Below are positions 33,824-42,692 of a DNA stretch of 64,000 nucleotides, one piece after another. A program made the position numbers and the translations under genes. The stretch comes from JBDHWI01 sp964590135. GTDB taxonomy: Bacteria > Chloroflexota > Anaerolineae > J036 > Brachytrichaceae. The stretch's first letter is position 1. Every line of letters starts with the position of its first letter. The stretch lies in the NCBI GenBank assembly GCA_964590135.1, contig CAZPVX010000005.1, positions 1-64,000 of the forward strand. Direction: 5' to 3'. The notes beneath the pieces are model-generated. The model saw only the letters and a program-made list of their open reading frames with translations, had not been told where the DNA came from and made no database searches.

Positions 33824-36561
33824 GCATTTCAATCATGAAACGAGAGCAACTTTCGCTGGATGGCGAGTGGCAATTCTGGACGGATAAAGACGACAAACTG
33901 GCGCATGACGCGCTTGGTCAGCCCACGCACCGCGTGCAAGTGCCGGCGCCGCTGCAATCGCAGGCTGAAGATCTGCGCTACTTCAACGGCATCGCATGGT
34001 ATCAGCGCGCGTTCGATCTGCCGGCGCACTGGCTGAGTCCTGAGCTTGTCGAAGGGCGCGCGATCAACCTGCATTTTGGCGCGGTCGATTACTTTGCCGA
34101 TGTGTGGGTGAATGGACACAAAGTCGGCGCGCACGAGGGCGGCTATACCCCATTCGACTTCGACATCGCCGGCGTTGCGAAGGCCGGCAGGAATGAGATC
34201 GTCGTGCGCGTTGCCGACGAGCAGAACGTCTTTCCTGAAATCCCGCACGGCAAGCAATCGTGGTATGGCCCGCTCAGCGGACTGTGGCAATCGGTTGTGC
34301 TCGAGTTGCGGCCGGCGCAGCATATCCGCGCGTTGCGCATCACACCTCACGGTGAAGAGGTGGATGTCCTTGCGTCGCTCAGCCAGCCGCAGGCCGCCGG
34401 CGATGCCATTTTGTTTGAGGTGATCGATCCTGCCGGCAGCGTCGTTGCAAGCGCCGAGGCGCATTCAACGCGGGCCAGCCTGCGCGTGGCCTCGCCAAAG
34501 CTGTGGGATATTGACACGCCGCACCTTTATACGCTGCGCGCCACGTTGCACGGTGACACTCTGCAAGACACCTTCGGCTTTCGCACCATCGAGACGAAAG
34601 CCGGCCAGCTCATGCTGAATGGCCGGCCGATCTATTTGCGCAGCGCGCTCGACCAGGATTACTACCCTGATCTGATCTGCACGCCGCCTTCACTGGAGTA
34701 CATCGAAAAGCAGTTCCTGCAGGCCAAGCACATGGGCCTGAACAATCTGCGCATCCACATCAAGGTCGGCGACCCGCGCTACTACGAAGCCGCCGACAAA
34801 GTCGGTCTGTTGATCTGGACGGAGATGCCGAACTGGCAGTTGTTGACGGATGAGACGCGCCGGCGCGCACGCGAGACCTTCGACGCGATGATCGCGCGTG
34901 ACTGGAACCGCCCATCGATCATCATCCGCACCATCATCAATGAGGCCTGGGGCGTGGATGTCTACAACCCCGATCATCGCCAGTGGATCTCCGACACGTA
35001 CGACTACCTCAAGTCGGTTGATCCATCGCGCCTGGCGGTGGGCAACTCGGCCTGCCACGGCAACTTCCACGTCGTCAGCGACCTTGAGGATTTCCACATT
35101 TATTACTCCATCCCCGATCACCAGTCGAACTGGCGCGCGTGGGTGAACAGCTTTGCGAAGCGGCCGGCGTGGAGCTATGCGCATGTCACGCATGGCAGCG
35201 AAGACATTCGCAAGTTCATGATGAATCCATGGGACGACAAGCGCGCATTGACGCCGGCGCCCGAAGTTCGTCGCAAAGGCGATGAGCCGCTGCTCGTGTC
35301 GGAATTTGGCAACTGGGGCCTGCCGGAAGTGAGCAAGTTGCGCGCGCACTACAACGGCGACCCGTGGTGGTTTGAGACTGGCTACAACCACGGCTCCGGC
35401 GAGGTCTATCCGCATGGCATCGACAACCGCTTCGAGGAGTATCACCTTCGCCGTGCTTTTCCATCTCTGGATGCCCTGAGCCGCGCCTCGCAGAATGTGC
35501 AGTTGAACGCGATGAAGTTCGAGATCGAGCAGATGCGCCTGCACGACAGCATCAAGGGCTATGTGATCACTGAGTTTACGGACGTGCATTGGGAGTGCAA
35601 CGGCCTGCTCGACATGGCGCGCAACCCCAAGTCGTATTACGACGTGTTCCGGCACATCAACGCCGATGACCTAATTGTGCCGGACGCCGGTCGCATGGCG
35701 TTCTGGTCGGGCGAGAAAATTGAAATCAATCTCGCTGCGTCGCACTACTCGCAGCGGGATTTACAGGGAGGCAAGGTGGAATGGCAGCTTGAGGGCAGCA
35801 AGCTGCGCGGCGAGATTGACCTGCCGGCGCCGGCACAGTACGGCGTCACGCCGCTCGGCGCTATCGCTTTCAAGGCGCCGAAGGTGGAGCACAGCGCGCA
35901 CGCCAGGCTCTCGCTGCGCTGGCTGGATGGCAAGGACGGCGTGGTCTCACAGAACTGGGTCGACCTGTATCTCTTCCCGAAGGCCGCCGGTAAGGCGGTG
36001 ACGCAGCGGCCAATCTACGCCCCGAATCTGGCAAGGCCATTGCGCAAGCTCGGCTACAACGTGGTGGACACGCTGGAAGAGGCAGCGCTTGTCGTGACGT
36101 TGAAGATGACCGATGCGCTGCGCGAGTATCTGTTGCAGGGCGGCAAGGTGGTGTGGTTGGCCGAAAGCGACGATGCGCAGCAGGCATGGTTGAATGGCGT
36201 GCGACTGATTGCACGCAATGGCACGCCCTGGCAGGGCGATTGGGCGACCAACTTCAACTGGTTGAATCAGGACAAACTCTTCAAGGAGATCCCGACCGAT
36301 CATCAGGTGAACTTCGCCTTTGCCGACCTGACGCCGGAGCATGTGCTGGGCGGCGTGCATCCGTATGACTTTGAGACGGATGTGCACGCCGGCTTGTTCG
36401 TGGGCTGGATTCACAAGCCGATGGCGTTGGTGGCCGAGCGGCGCATCGGGCGCGGCAAATACATCGCCAGCACCTTCCGCCTGCGCAAGCAACTCGCGAC
36501 GCATCCTGTCGCCGCCGTCATGCTGCGCGATCTGATCGGCGCGCTGGATGCGGAAGCATAG
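33820..36561 (+). CDS. GH2 glycoside hydrolase
   Basis: 913 residues. The sugar-binding domain has INLHFGAVDYFADVWVNGHKVGAHEGGYTPFDFDI, then an Ig-like domain and the TIM barrel with acid/base Glu in RTIINEAWGVD (about 375). The probable nucleophile is Glu in LLVSEFGNWGLPE (about 492). About 300 further residues form beta domains and an extra C-terminal module. No signal peptide is seen. Specificity is unclear between galactosidase, arabinopyranosidase and glucuronidase types. The stretch LSPELVEG near residue 75 is the translation of an inserted dispersed repeat. The gene is translationally coupled to the GH51 gene. Confidence 0.9.
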   Translation: MSISIMKREQLSLDGEWQFWTDKDDKLAHDALGQPTHRVQVPAPLQSQAEDLRYFNGIAWYQRAFDLPAHWLSPELVEGRAINLHFGAVDYFADVWVNGHKVGAHEGGYTPFDFDIAGVAKAGRNEIVVRVADEQNVFPEIPHGKQSWYGPLSGLWQSVVLELRPAQHIRALRITPHGEEVDVLASLSQPQAAGDAILFEVIDPAGSVVASAEAHSTRASLRVASPKLWDIDTPHLYTLRATLHGDTLQDTFGFRTIETKAGQLMLNGRPIYLRSALDQDYYPDLICTPPSLEYIEKQFLQAKHMGLNNLRIHIKVGDPRYYEAADKVGLLIWTEMPNWQLLTDETRRRARETFDAMIARDWNRPSIIIRTIINEAWGVDVYNPDHRQWISDTYDYLKSVDPSRLAVGNSACHGNFHVVSDLEDFHIYYSIPDHQSNWRAWVNSFAKRPAWSYAHVTHGSEDIRKFMMNPWDDKRALTPAPEVRRKGDEPLLVSEFGNWGLPEVSKLRAHYNGDPWWFETGYNHGSGEVYPHGIDNRFEEYHLRRAFPSLDALSRASQNVQLNAMKFEIEQMRLHDSIKGYVITEFTDVHWECNGLLDMARNPKSYYDVFRHINADDLIVPDAGRMAFWSGEKIEINLAASHYSQRDLQGGKVEWQLEGSKLRGEIDLPAPAQYGVTPLGAIAFKAPKVEHSAHARLSLRWLDGKDGVVSQNWVDLYLFPKAAGKAVTQRPIYAPNLARPLRKLGYNVVDTLEEAALVVTLKMTDALREYLLQGGKVVWLAESDDAQQAWLNGVRLIARNGTPWQGDWATNFNWLNQDKLFKEIPTDHQVNFAFADLTPEHVLGGVHPYDFETDVHAGLFVGWIHKPMALVAERRIGRGKYIASTFRLRKQLATHPVAAVMLRDLIGALDAEA
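34039..34055 (+). repeat. Dispersed repeat inside the GH2 gene, copy A
   Basis: CCTGAGCTTGTCGAAGG, identical to 40309-40325. Here it is in frame and translates to PELVEG in a surface loop. Confidence 0.7.
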
Positions 36562-36572
36562 CGTGCGGAGTG

Positions 36573-36621
36573 CAGAACGCAGAACGAAAGATGCTTTATC
36601 GCTCCAACGTTCTGCGTTCTG
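36573..36621. terminator. Bidirectional hairpin between GH2 and glmS
   Basis: CAGAACGCAGAACG (36573-36586) pairs perfectly with CGTTCTGCGTTCTG (36608-36621), 14 pairs around a 21-base loop, between convergent genes. Confidence 0.55.
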
Positions 36622-36641
36622 TGTTCAATCGCCCCAACGCC

Positions 36642-38552
36642 TCACTCCACCGTCACGCTCTTGGCCAGATTGCGCGGCTGATCGACATCGCAGCCCAGCC
36701 GCACGGCCATCTCGTAGGCCAGGCGCTGCATGGGGATGGCAGTCAGCGCCGGCATCAGCAGCTCTGGCGCCGCCGGCACGCTGATGACGTAGTCCGCCTT
36801 CCGCCTGATGAATTCGTCTCCCTCGGTCGCCACTGCGATCACGATCCCGCCGCGCGCTTTCACCTGCTCCACCTGCGAGATCATCTTGTCGTAGACGCTG
36901 TCCTTCACCGCGATGCAGACGACGGGCATGGTTTCGTCGATCAGCGCGATGGGACCGTGCTTCATCTCGCCGGCGGGATAGCCCTCGGCGTGAATGTATG
37001 AAATCTCCTTCAGCTTCAGCGCGCCTTCCAGCGCGATCGGATAATTCACGCCGCGCCCCAAAAACAGGAAGTGCTTGCGGTCATGAAAGCGATTCGCCAA
37101 CTCCTCGTAAATTGTGTCGTGGCCAAGCAACTGGCTGATGAGACCGGGCAGCATCGCAAGTTGCCGGGCCGCATCGAGCGCTTTTGCCCTTTGCGCTGTA
37201 TTTCTGGCGCTTTGCGCCAGCGCGCATGCCAGCAGATATTGGTCAACGATGCTGGCGATGAAGGTCTTGGTGCTGGCGACGCCAATCTCGGGGCCGGCGC
37301 GCATCCCAATGAAGCCGTCCGAAACGCGCTCGGCTTGTGAGCCAATTGCGTTCACGATGCTCCACACGCGCGCGCCTTGCTCATGCGCAGCTGCCATTGC
37401 GGCCAGCGTGTCGGCGGTTTCACCAGATTGGGTGATGCCTAGCACAGCCATTGTGTCGTTCACCAGCGGGTCGCGATAGCGAAACTCACTGCCGTAGTCG
37501 ACTTCGACCGGAATGCGCGCGATGCGCTCGATCAGAAACTTGCCCACCAGCGCCGAGTGCGCCGACGTGCCGCAGGCTACTGAAATTATTTTGGTGGGCA
37601 ACGTCGATGAAGGAGCGAAGGAGCGAAGGGGTGAAGGGGTGATCTCGTTTTCCCACTTTCTCGCTTTCCCACTTTCTCCAATGCTCAGACTCTCCAACTC
37701 AACAGCGCCAGTTTCAAAATTCACGCGCCCGCGCAGGGTATCGGTGATGGCGCGCGCCTGCTCGAAGATCTCCTTCTGCATGAAGTGACGGTATTCACCT
37801 TTTTCAGCGGAGACCGGATCCCACGAGATGGTGTGGCGCTGTTTGGCGAGGATTCTGTTGTCGAGGCTGCGCACCTCAAACTGGCCCACTTGCACGATTG
37901 CCACTTCGCCATCTTCCAGAAACACGATGTTGCGCGTGTGTTCGAGGATGCCCGGGATGTCTGAGGCGATGAACATCTCGTCGGGATTGAGGCCGATGGA
38001 CACGCCGCCGGCGTTGCCCAAGCGCGCCGCAATCAGTTTGCCCGGCTCGTTCACGCTCATCATCACGATGGCGTTCGAGCCGTGCAACTGCCTGAGCGTG
38101 GCAAAGGCGGCCTGCTCGAATGACTGGCCGGCCTGCATGTGCCGATCGAGCAGATGCGGCACCACCTCGGTGTCGGTTTCACTCTTGAATACGACGCCCT
38201 CAGCTTGCAACTCGTGTTTCAACGCGACGAAGTTCTCGATGATGCCGTTCTGGATCACGGCCACCGTGCCGCCGGCGTTCGTGTGTGGGTGTGCGGTCTG
38301 CTCAGTTACGCCGCCGTGCGTGGCCCAGCGCGTGTGGCCGATGCCGGTCTGAATGGAGGCCGGCGATTGGAGATTGGCGAGATGCGATTCCAGGTTCCCC
38401 AATTTGCCGACGGCGCGCCCGACACGAATGCTGTCATGGTCGAGCAGGGCGATGCCGGCGGAGTCGTAACCGCGATATTCCAGGCGCCTCAATCCGCCGT
38501 AAATCAATGGCGCCGCAGGGCGCGGGCCGGTGTAGCCGATGATTCCGCACAT
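36642..38552 (-). CDS. glmS: Glutamine-fructose-6-phosphate aminotransferase
   Basis: 636 residues. It makes glucosamine-6-phosphate for peptidoglycan. The N-terminal glutaminase has the catalytic Cys as residue 2 (MCGIIGYTG) and RWATHG. The two SIS isomerase domains include SVACGTSAHSALVGKFLIE, TQSGETADT and the C-terminal NLAKSVTVE with the closing lysine region. Between VELESLSIG and LPTKIISVACG is an extra segment of about 25 residues coded by simple repeats (see 37610-37679). All catalytic segments are intact, so activity is likely. Confidence 0.97.
   Translation of the reverse strand: MCGIIGYTGPRPAAPLIYGGLRRLEYRGYDSAGIALLDHDSIRVGRAVGKLGNLESHLANLQSPASIQTGIGHTRWATHGGVTEQTAHPHTNAGGTVAVIQNGIIENFVALKHELQAEGVVFKSETDTEVVPHLLDRHMQAGQSFEQAAFATLRQLHGSNAIVMMSVNEPGKLIAARLGNAGGVSIGLNPDEMFIASDIPGILEHTRNIVFLEDGEVAIVQVGQFEVRSLDNRILAKQRHTISWDPVSAEKGEYRHFMQKEIFEQARAITDTLRGRVNFETGAVELESLSIGESGKARKWENEITPSPLRSFAPSSTLPTKIISVACGTSAHSALVGKFLIERIARIPVEVDYGSEFRYRDPLVNDTMAVLGITQSGETADTLAAMAAAHEQGARVWSIVNAIGSQAERVSDGFIGMRAGPEIGVASTKTFIASIVDQYLLACALAQSARNTAQRAKALDAARQLAMLPGLISQLLGHDTIYEELANRFHDRKHFLFLGRGVNYPIALEGALKLKEISYIHAEGYPAGEMKHGPIALIDETMPVVCIAVKDSVYDKMISQVEQVKARGGIVIAVATEGDEFIRRKADYVISVPAAPELLMPALTAIPMQRLAYEMAVRLGCDVDQPRNLAKSVTVE
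37610..37679. repeat. Simple tandem repeats inserted in frame in glmS
   Basis: On the plus strand, four 8-base units of the form GGRGYGAA (37612-37642) are followed by two copies of TTTCCCACTTTCTC (37649-37662 and 37665-37678). They encode the linker between the glutaminase and isomerase domains. Confidence 0.65.
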
Positions 38553-38650
38553 GTGTAGTTAGTCGCCTCTCCTGAAAAAGGACGCATCTGCATGCAAGAT
38601 GAGGGACAGAGAAGATTCTGTGGCCAAAGATGCTGTTGCATGAAGCAAAA

Positions 38651-38673
38651 CAGGGGCGACATCGTCGCCCCTG
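38651..38673 (-). terminator. Intrinsic terminator of the SH3b-glycosidase gene
   Basis: CAGGGGCGAC and GTCGCCCCTG form a perfect ten-pair stem with a three-base loop. On the minus strand it is followed by TTTTG. It lies 32 bases past the stop of the gene at 38705-40243. Confidence 0.7.
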
Positions 38674-38704
38674 CTCATCACAGAGAAGTCTTTGCGCAAG
38701 TATT

Positions 38705-40243
38705 CTACTTGCCCATCACCGCTTTGAGGCCGGCGCAGGCCGGGCAACTGCCGTTGGGCCGGAAGATCGAGAAGCCGGCTTGCGGGTCTTCATCCCACTG
38801 ACGGAAGTTCATGTTCCAGATGATCATCATGCGCACCTTGCCGCTGTCACGCGAGAGTTGCGCCGCGCGTGAGAGCCATTGCGCCTGATTGTCCAGCGTG
38901 ATGCTGCTGCCCCACGAAAAGCCGCCAGGCAGCGGGCCGATGCCTTCACCTGTCACATAGCCCAGTTCGGTGAAGCAGACTGGAATCTTGCCGCCAAAGG
39001 CGTTGTAGACCGTGTCGAGCGTGCCCCAGAAATACCATTGGTGATGGTTGCTGCTGCCCACAGGCGCGCCGCTGGTTTGGTCGGGGCCGACCATCGTGCC
39101 GTTGTGGTGCGCGCCCATGCAGTCCATCCATGCGGCTGCGCCGGTGGCAGCCAGCCGCTGCACGAAGGGGGCATCATCGCAGCCGGCGTTGCTGCATCCA
39201 CCGCCGTAATAGCCTGTGGGCGCCGGTGCGCCACCCACGACCAGCGTGTTTGGATTCACCGACTTGATCGCGCCATAGGCCTTGCGCAGCATGTCAGCAT
39301 AGTTTTCAGGATTCACCTGACCGTTGCCGCTGCCGCCGTATTCGCGGTCGAGATTCGGCTCGTTCCATACTTCGATCGCGTCTGCGCCCTGTGAGGCGAG
39401 CGCTGCAACCTCTGCGGCAAATTGATCGTGATAGCCGGCGTCTGCTGCGCGACCGCGGTCGCCAATGGCGCCAACGAGCAGCTTGAGGCCGGCGCCATGC
39501 ACGGCATTCACGATACCGGAGATGTCCGGCGCGCCGCCGGGCATGACCACCTGATACTTCACCCACGTCATGCCGTTGGCTGCCATTGCGCCCAGTACAT
39601 CCAACTCTTTGACGTGGCCGCCGAGTTCAAACGCCCAAGCGCCGCTCTTTGGGGCCGCCTTCACTGCGGCCGCCGGCGCAACTGCCTGCACTGCCGCCGC
39701 CGGCGCGCCACCGAATGTGGTGTATTGCGCCATCACGTAGGCGTTCTGGCCGTTGTAGTTGATCTGCAGCCACGCGCCGTCACTTGTCTTCGCCGTGGGT
39801 GCAATGGCCTGGCCGCGCGTGAGCTTGCCGAGAATCTGGCCGGACAAGCCGGGCTGCGCGCGCACGTTCAACGTCTCGGAGGTGACGGTGACATTGCCGG
39901 CGCTGGCAGCCGGTGCTGCTGCGGCAGGGGCAGCTGCCGGCGCGGCTGCGCCAGTGCTGCATGAGCCGCCCGGCACGGCAAACTGGGCAAACACGAAGCC
40001 GCTCTTGCCGTTGTAGCTGATGCGATACCAGGCATTGTCGCTGGTTTTGGCGTCGGCGGTGACCTTTTGGCCGCACTGCAGCGTGCCGATGATCGAGTCG
40101 CCGGTGCTGGGGCCGCTGCGCACGTTCAGCGTGGCTGAAGTGACGGTGAGTTCCTGGCCGCCCTGCGCGCTGGCGGGTGCGCTGATCGCGCCGGCCATGA
40201 TGGCCATGACCGCAAAGCCGCTGATGAAGGTTGCTTTTCTCAT
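38705..40243 (-). CDS. Secreted two-SH3b plus glycosidase-fold fusion protein
   Basis: 512 residues. Signal peptide MRKATFISGFAVMAIMAGAI ends near ASAQ. Two SH3b domains follow (TSATLNVRSGPSTGDSIIGTL and TSETLNVRAQPGLSGQILGKL), separated by an Ala/Pro linker. A clan-A-like barrel of about 300 residues has IEVWNEPNLD (acid/base candidate) and CFTELGYVTG (nucleophile candidate). The cell-wall-binding domains would hold the enzyme at the surface. Substrate unknown; GH39- or GH5-like relatives act on plant or microbial glycans. AGAGG is 11 bases before the ATG. Confidence 0.8.
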   Translation of the reverse strand: MRKATFISGFAVMAIMAGAISAPASAQGGQELTVTSATLNVRSGPSTGDSIIGTLQCGQKVTADAKTSDNAWYRISYNGKSGFVFAQFAVPGGSCSTGAAAPAAAPAAAAPAASAGNVTVTSETLNVRAQPGLSGQILGKLTRGQAIAPTAKTSDGAWLQINYNGQNAYVMAQYTTFGGAPAAAVQAVAPAAAVKAAPKSGAWAFELGGHVKELDVLGAMAANGMTWVKYQVVMPGGAPDISGIVNAVHGAGLKLLVGAIGDRGRAADAGYHDQFAAEVAALASQGADAIEVWNEPNLDREYGGSGNGQVNPENYADMLRKAYGAIKSVNPNTLVVGGAPAPTGYYGGGCSNAGCDDAPFVQRLAATGAAAWMDCMGAHHNGTMVGPDQTSGAPVGSSNHHQWYFWGTLDTVYNAFGGKIPVCFTELGYVTGEGIGPLPGGFSWGSSITLDNQAQWLSRAAQLSRDSGKVRMMIIWNMNFRQWDEDPQAGFSIFRPNGSCPACAGLKAVMGK

Positions 40244-40308
40244 ATCCGTTGAAACCTCTGTGTTCTCTCCTGTAAAAGTGCGATACGCCATGCGAATGTG
40301 CGACGCAC

Positions 40309-40325
40309 CCTGAGCTTGTCGAAGG
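40309..40325 (+). repeat. Dispersed repeat, copy B
   Basis: CCTGAGCTTGTCGAAGG, identical to the copy in the GH2 gene. It lies in the 173-base intergenic region between the SH3b-glycosidase and DUF512 genes. Confidence 0.7.
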
Positions 40326-40416
40326 ACAAAGCGCGGCACACATGGTTCTCGCACAGTGTCATCGAAATTCAATCTGGCAATCTGACATCGCGCTGGCAAT
40401 GCCACGATGCTTCCAG

Positions 40417-41826
40417 CTACAGATACTTTTCGACCGCCCAACCGCCTTCGCGGACGATAGGAATCTCCGCATCATCCGCGTTGGGCGCGAATGTAAGTTT
40501 ATTGTGACCGTGCAACGCATCCACTACGTCACCCATCCAGTCCGCCAACGCCACCGACTTGTTCAGCGCGCGGGCGATCGCTCCAGGTGAAACATCATCG
40601 ATTGCGATGCCATCGGGGTGGTCAAAGGTGACGCGCGGCAGAACAATGATATCGCAATCTTGCAATAGATTGTCATGTTGCTTGAGTTGGCGAATGATGT
40701 CTGCGCCGCTCAGCAGGCCGGCGACCGTGATTGACTCCCCCAAGCGCTCATTGATGATGGGGATGACGCGCAGGGGCACACCCGTGTCGCGGGTGAACTG
40801 CCTGGCCACCTTGGTCAGTGTTGGCGCAAAGAGCGTGGCAGTGGCGAGCAGGGCGCCTTTGGGCTGTGAATGCTGACTTATACGCTCACCACTTTTTAGC
40901 TCTGCGCTTCTCACCCTGCGCCACTCATTCAAAAAATCGCGCACCATGCCCAGGCCATTCGCCTGCAAATTGTGATGTTCGTAGGCGCGTTTGCTCGGCA
41001 CGGGCCGGCCGGCAACCAGATACCACTCGTCGGTTGCGAACACGAAACGCGTGCCTAGTGAATGCAAATATTCGCGCTGCCACGCTTCCACCTGATCGAG
41101 GATGACGATCGTCTCTTCGCGCGTATGGGGGCGATGGCCGAATTTGTGGTGCTTGGTCAGGCCAACCGGCACCACGCTGATCGAGAGCACGTGTGGATGC
41201 AGCGCTGCCAGATCGCGCACGCTTTTCTCCAACTGCGCACCGTCGTTCACGCCGGGCGTGATGACGAGTTGCGTGTGCGCATCGATGCCATGATCGGCCA
41301 GCCAGCGCAACTGTGCGACCACATCCACAGCGCGGTCGCTGCGCAAGCACTTATGGCGCGTCTCCACGTCGGTGGCATGCACCGACACATACAGTGGCGA
41401 GAGGCGCTGCTCGGCCAACCGCGTCCAATCCTCATCTGTCAAATTCGTCAGCGTGACGAAGTGGCCAAACATGAACGAATACCGGAAGTCATCGTCCTTG
41501 ATATAGAGCGTGCGGCGCATCTTTGGCGCGTTTTGCAGCACGAAGCAGAACGGGCAGTGATTGTTGCAGCGACGAATGTCGATGTCGAAGGTGGGGTGAT
41601 CGAACTCGATGCCAAGCGACTGCCCGAAGTCGCGCTGGCTCCGGGCGGTGTGCCGCTCGCCATTGCGCTCGAACTCGATCTCAAGCTGATCGTCTGCGCC
41701 GTAGAACTGCGCATCGATCACATCGCGTAGCGCGTGGCTATTGATGGAAAATACAAGGTCGCCGGCGCGCAAATCCATGCGCTCGGCCACACTGTGTTGC
41801 TCAATGGCTTTTACGAGACCCGGCAT
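40417..41826 (-). CDS. DUF512 protein: PDZ-like plus radical-SAM-like
   Basis: 469 residues. An N-terminal PDZ-like domain (AERMDLRAGDLVFSINSHALRDV) is followed by a radical-SAM-like barrel with the cluster motif RRCNNHCPFCFV (CxxxCxxC, about 87), SVHATD, ITPGVNDG and SISVVPVGLTKH. The DUF512 C-terminal half has NGLGMVRDFLNEW and IVLPRVTFDHPDG. The reaction is unknown. In clostridia and chloroflexi this family is widespread and often lies near ribosome-biogenesis genes. The ATG at 41826 is the family start; the frame continues upstream to 41898. Confidence 0.88.
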   Translation of the reverse strand: MPGLVKAIEQHSVAERMDLRAGDLVFSINSHALRDVIDAQFYGADDQLEIEFERNGERHTARSQRDFGQSLGIEFDHPTFDIDIRRCNNHCPFCFVLQNAPKMRRTLYIKDDDFRYSFMFGHFVTLTNLTDEDWTRLAEQRLSPLYVSVHATDVETRHKCLRSDRAVDVVAQLRWLADHGIDAHTQLVITPGVNDGAQLEKSVRDLAALHPHVLSISVVPVGLTKHHKFGHRPHTREETIVILDQVEAWQREYLHSLGTRFVFATDEWYLVAGRPVPSKRAYEHHNLQANGLGMVRDFLNEWRRVRSAELKSGERISQHSQPKGALLATATLFAPTLTKVARQFTRDTGVPLRVIPIINERLGESITVAGLLSGADIIRQLKQHDNLLQDCDIIVLPRVTFDHPDGIAIDDVSPGAIARALNKSVALADWMGDVVDALHGHNKLTFAPNADDAEIPIVREGGWAVEKYL

Positions 41827-41960
41827 CCTGATTTCAATTGGGGATTTCTGATTGATTGGCGGTTGATCGCGGTCAATCGCAGGGCGCGATGGTAACAAAC
41901 GAATCTGAGAGTTTGTGAAATCGCACAGCCAACGGCGAATGGTGCAATGCGTATCACGCG

Positions 41961-42689
41961 CTACGCATCGTGCGCGCGCTTCACGAGGTCTGCATATGCG
42001 CCGTGCATGTGCGCCGGCAACAGCTTTGCCAGATGCAGCATCGCCTCATCGGTTAGCCGGGCCAGCACCTCGCGCGTGGCTTTCTCGCCGTGCGTGTCGA
42101 GCGTGAACGCCGGCCCGATTGTCACCAGCACCTCGGCGCGCTTGAGGCGCTTCAAGCTGGTCACGATGCCAGGCGTGCCTTGAATTGCCACCGGCAGCAC
42201 CGGCATCTTCGTGCGTGCCGCCAGAAAAGCCAGCCCTTCCTGCGCGGGAATCAAGGCGCCATTTGGGCTGCGCGTGCCTTCCGGCGAGATCAGCACCAGA
42301 TACCCCTCGTTCAGCGCCTCAGTTGCCGAGCGCACTGCCGACGTGTCGACCGCGCCGCGATGCACTGGAATGGCGCCATAGGGTCCGACGAAAGGGCGCA
42401 GAATGCTCTCCCACGCTTCCACCTTCGTCATGGGAATCACATCGCGCCCCAGTGACGGCATCACCACCAGCGGATCCCAGAAGTTGATGTGATTGATCAT
42501 CACGATTGCGCCGCCGGCTGGCGGCACATGCTCAAGGCCGGTGATGCGATAGCGCATCAGCGCCTTCTCAAACAACCGCAGCCACCAGTTGTAGAAGCCG
42601 CGCAACTCGCCGCGCTTGTTCCACTTCCAGCGCCTGGCGAAGGTGGATTGCTTGCCGGCGGGGTGCGGCGTGGATGAGGTCTCAGCCAT
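41961..42689 (-). CDS. plsC: 1-acyl-glycerol-3-phosphate acyltransferase-like protein
   Basis: 242 residues. Acyltransferase block 1 is INHINFWDPLVV (HxxxxD), block 3 is SPEGTRSPNG, and LPVAIQGT follows. These are the catalytic and phosphate-binding motifs of PlsC. It adds the second acyl chain to lysophosphatidic acid in membrane lipid synthesis. It follows cmk with three bases between, an arrangement often seen in Firmicutes and Chloroflexi. A perfect seven-pair hairpin overlaps the stop codon (41947-41968). Confidence 0.9.
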   Translation of the reverse strand: MAETSSTPHPAGKQSTFARRWKWNKRGELRGFYNWWLRLFEKALMRYRITGLEHVPPAGGAIVMINHINFWDPLVVMPSLGRDVIPMTKVEAWESILRPFVGPYGAIPVHRGAVDTSAVRSATEALNEGYLVLISPEGTRSPNGALIPAQEGLAFLAARTKMPVLPVAIQGTPGIVTSLKRLKRAEVLVTIGPAFTLDTHGEKATREVLARLTDEAMLHLAKLLPAHMHGAYADLVKRAHDA

Positions 42690-42692
42690 GCG

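Noticed and set aside
37612..37678. Short regular repeats as a CRISPR remnant
   Set aside because: Units are 8 and 14 bases with no spacers, and they lie in frame within glmS.
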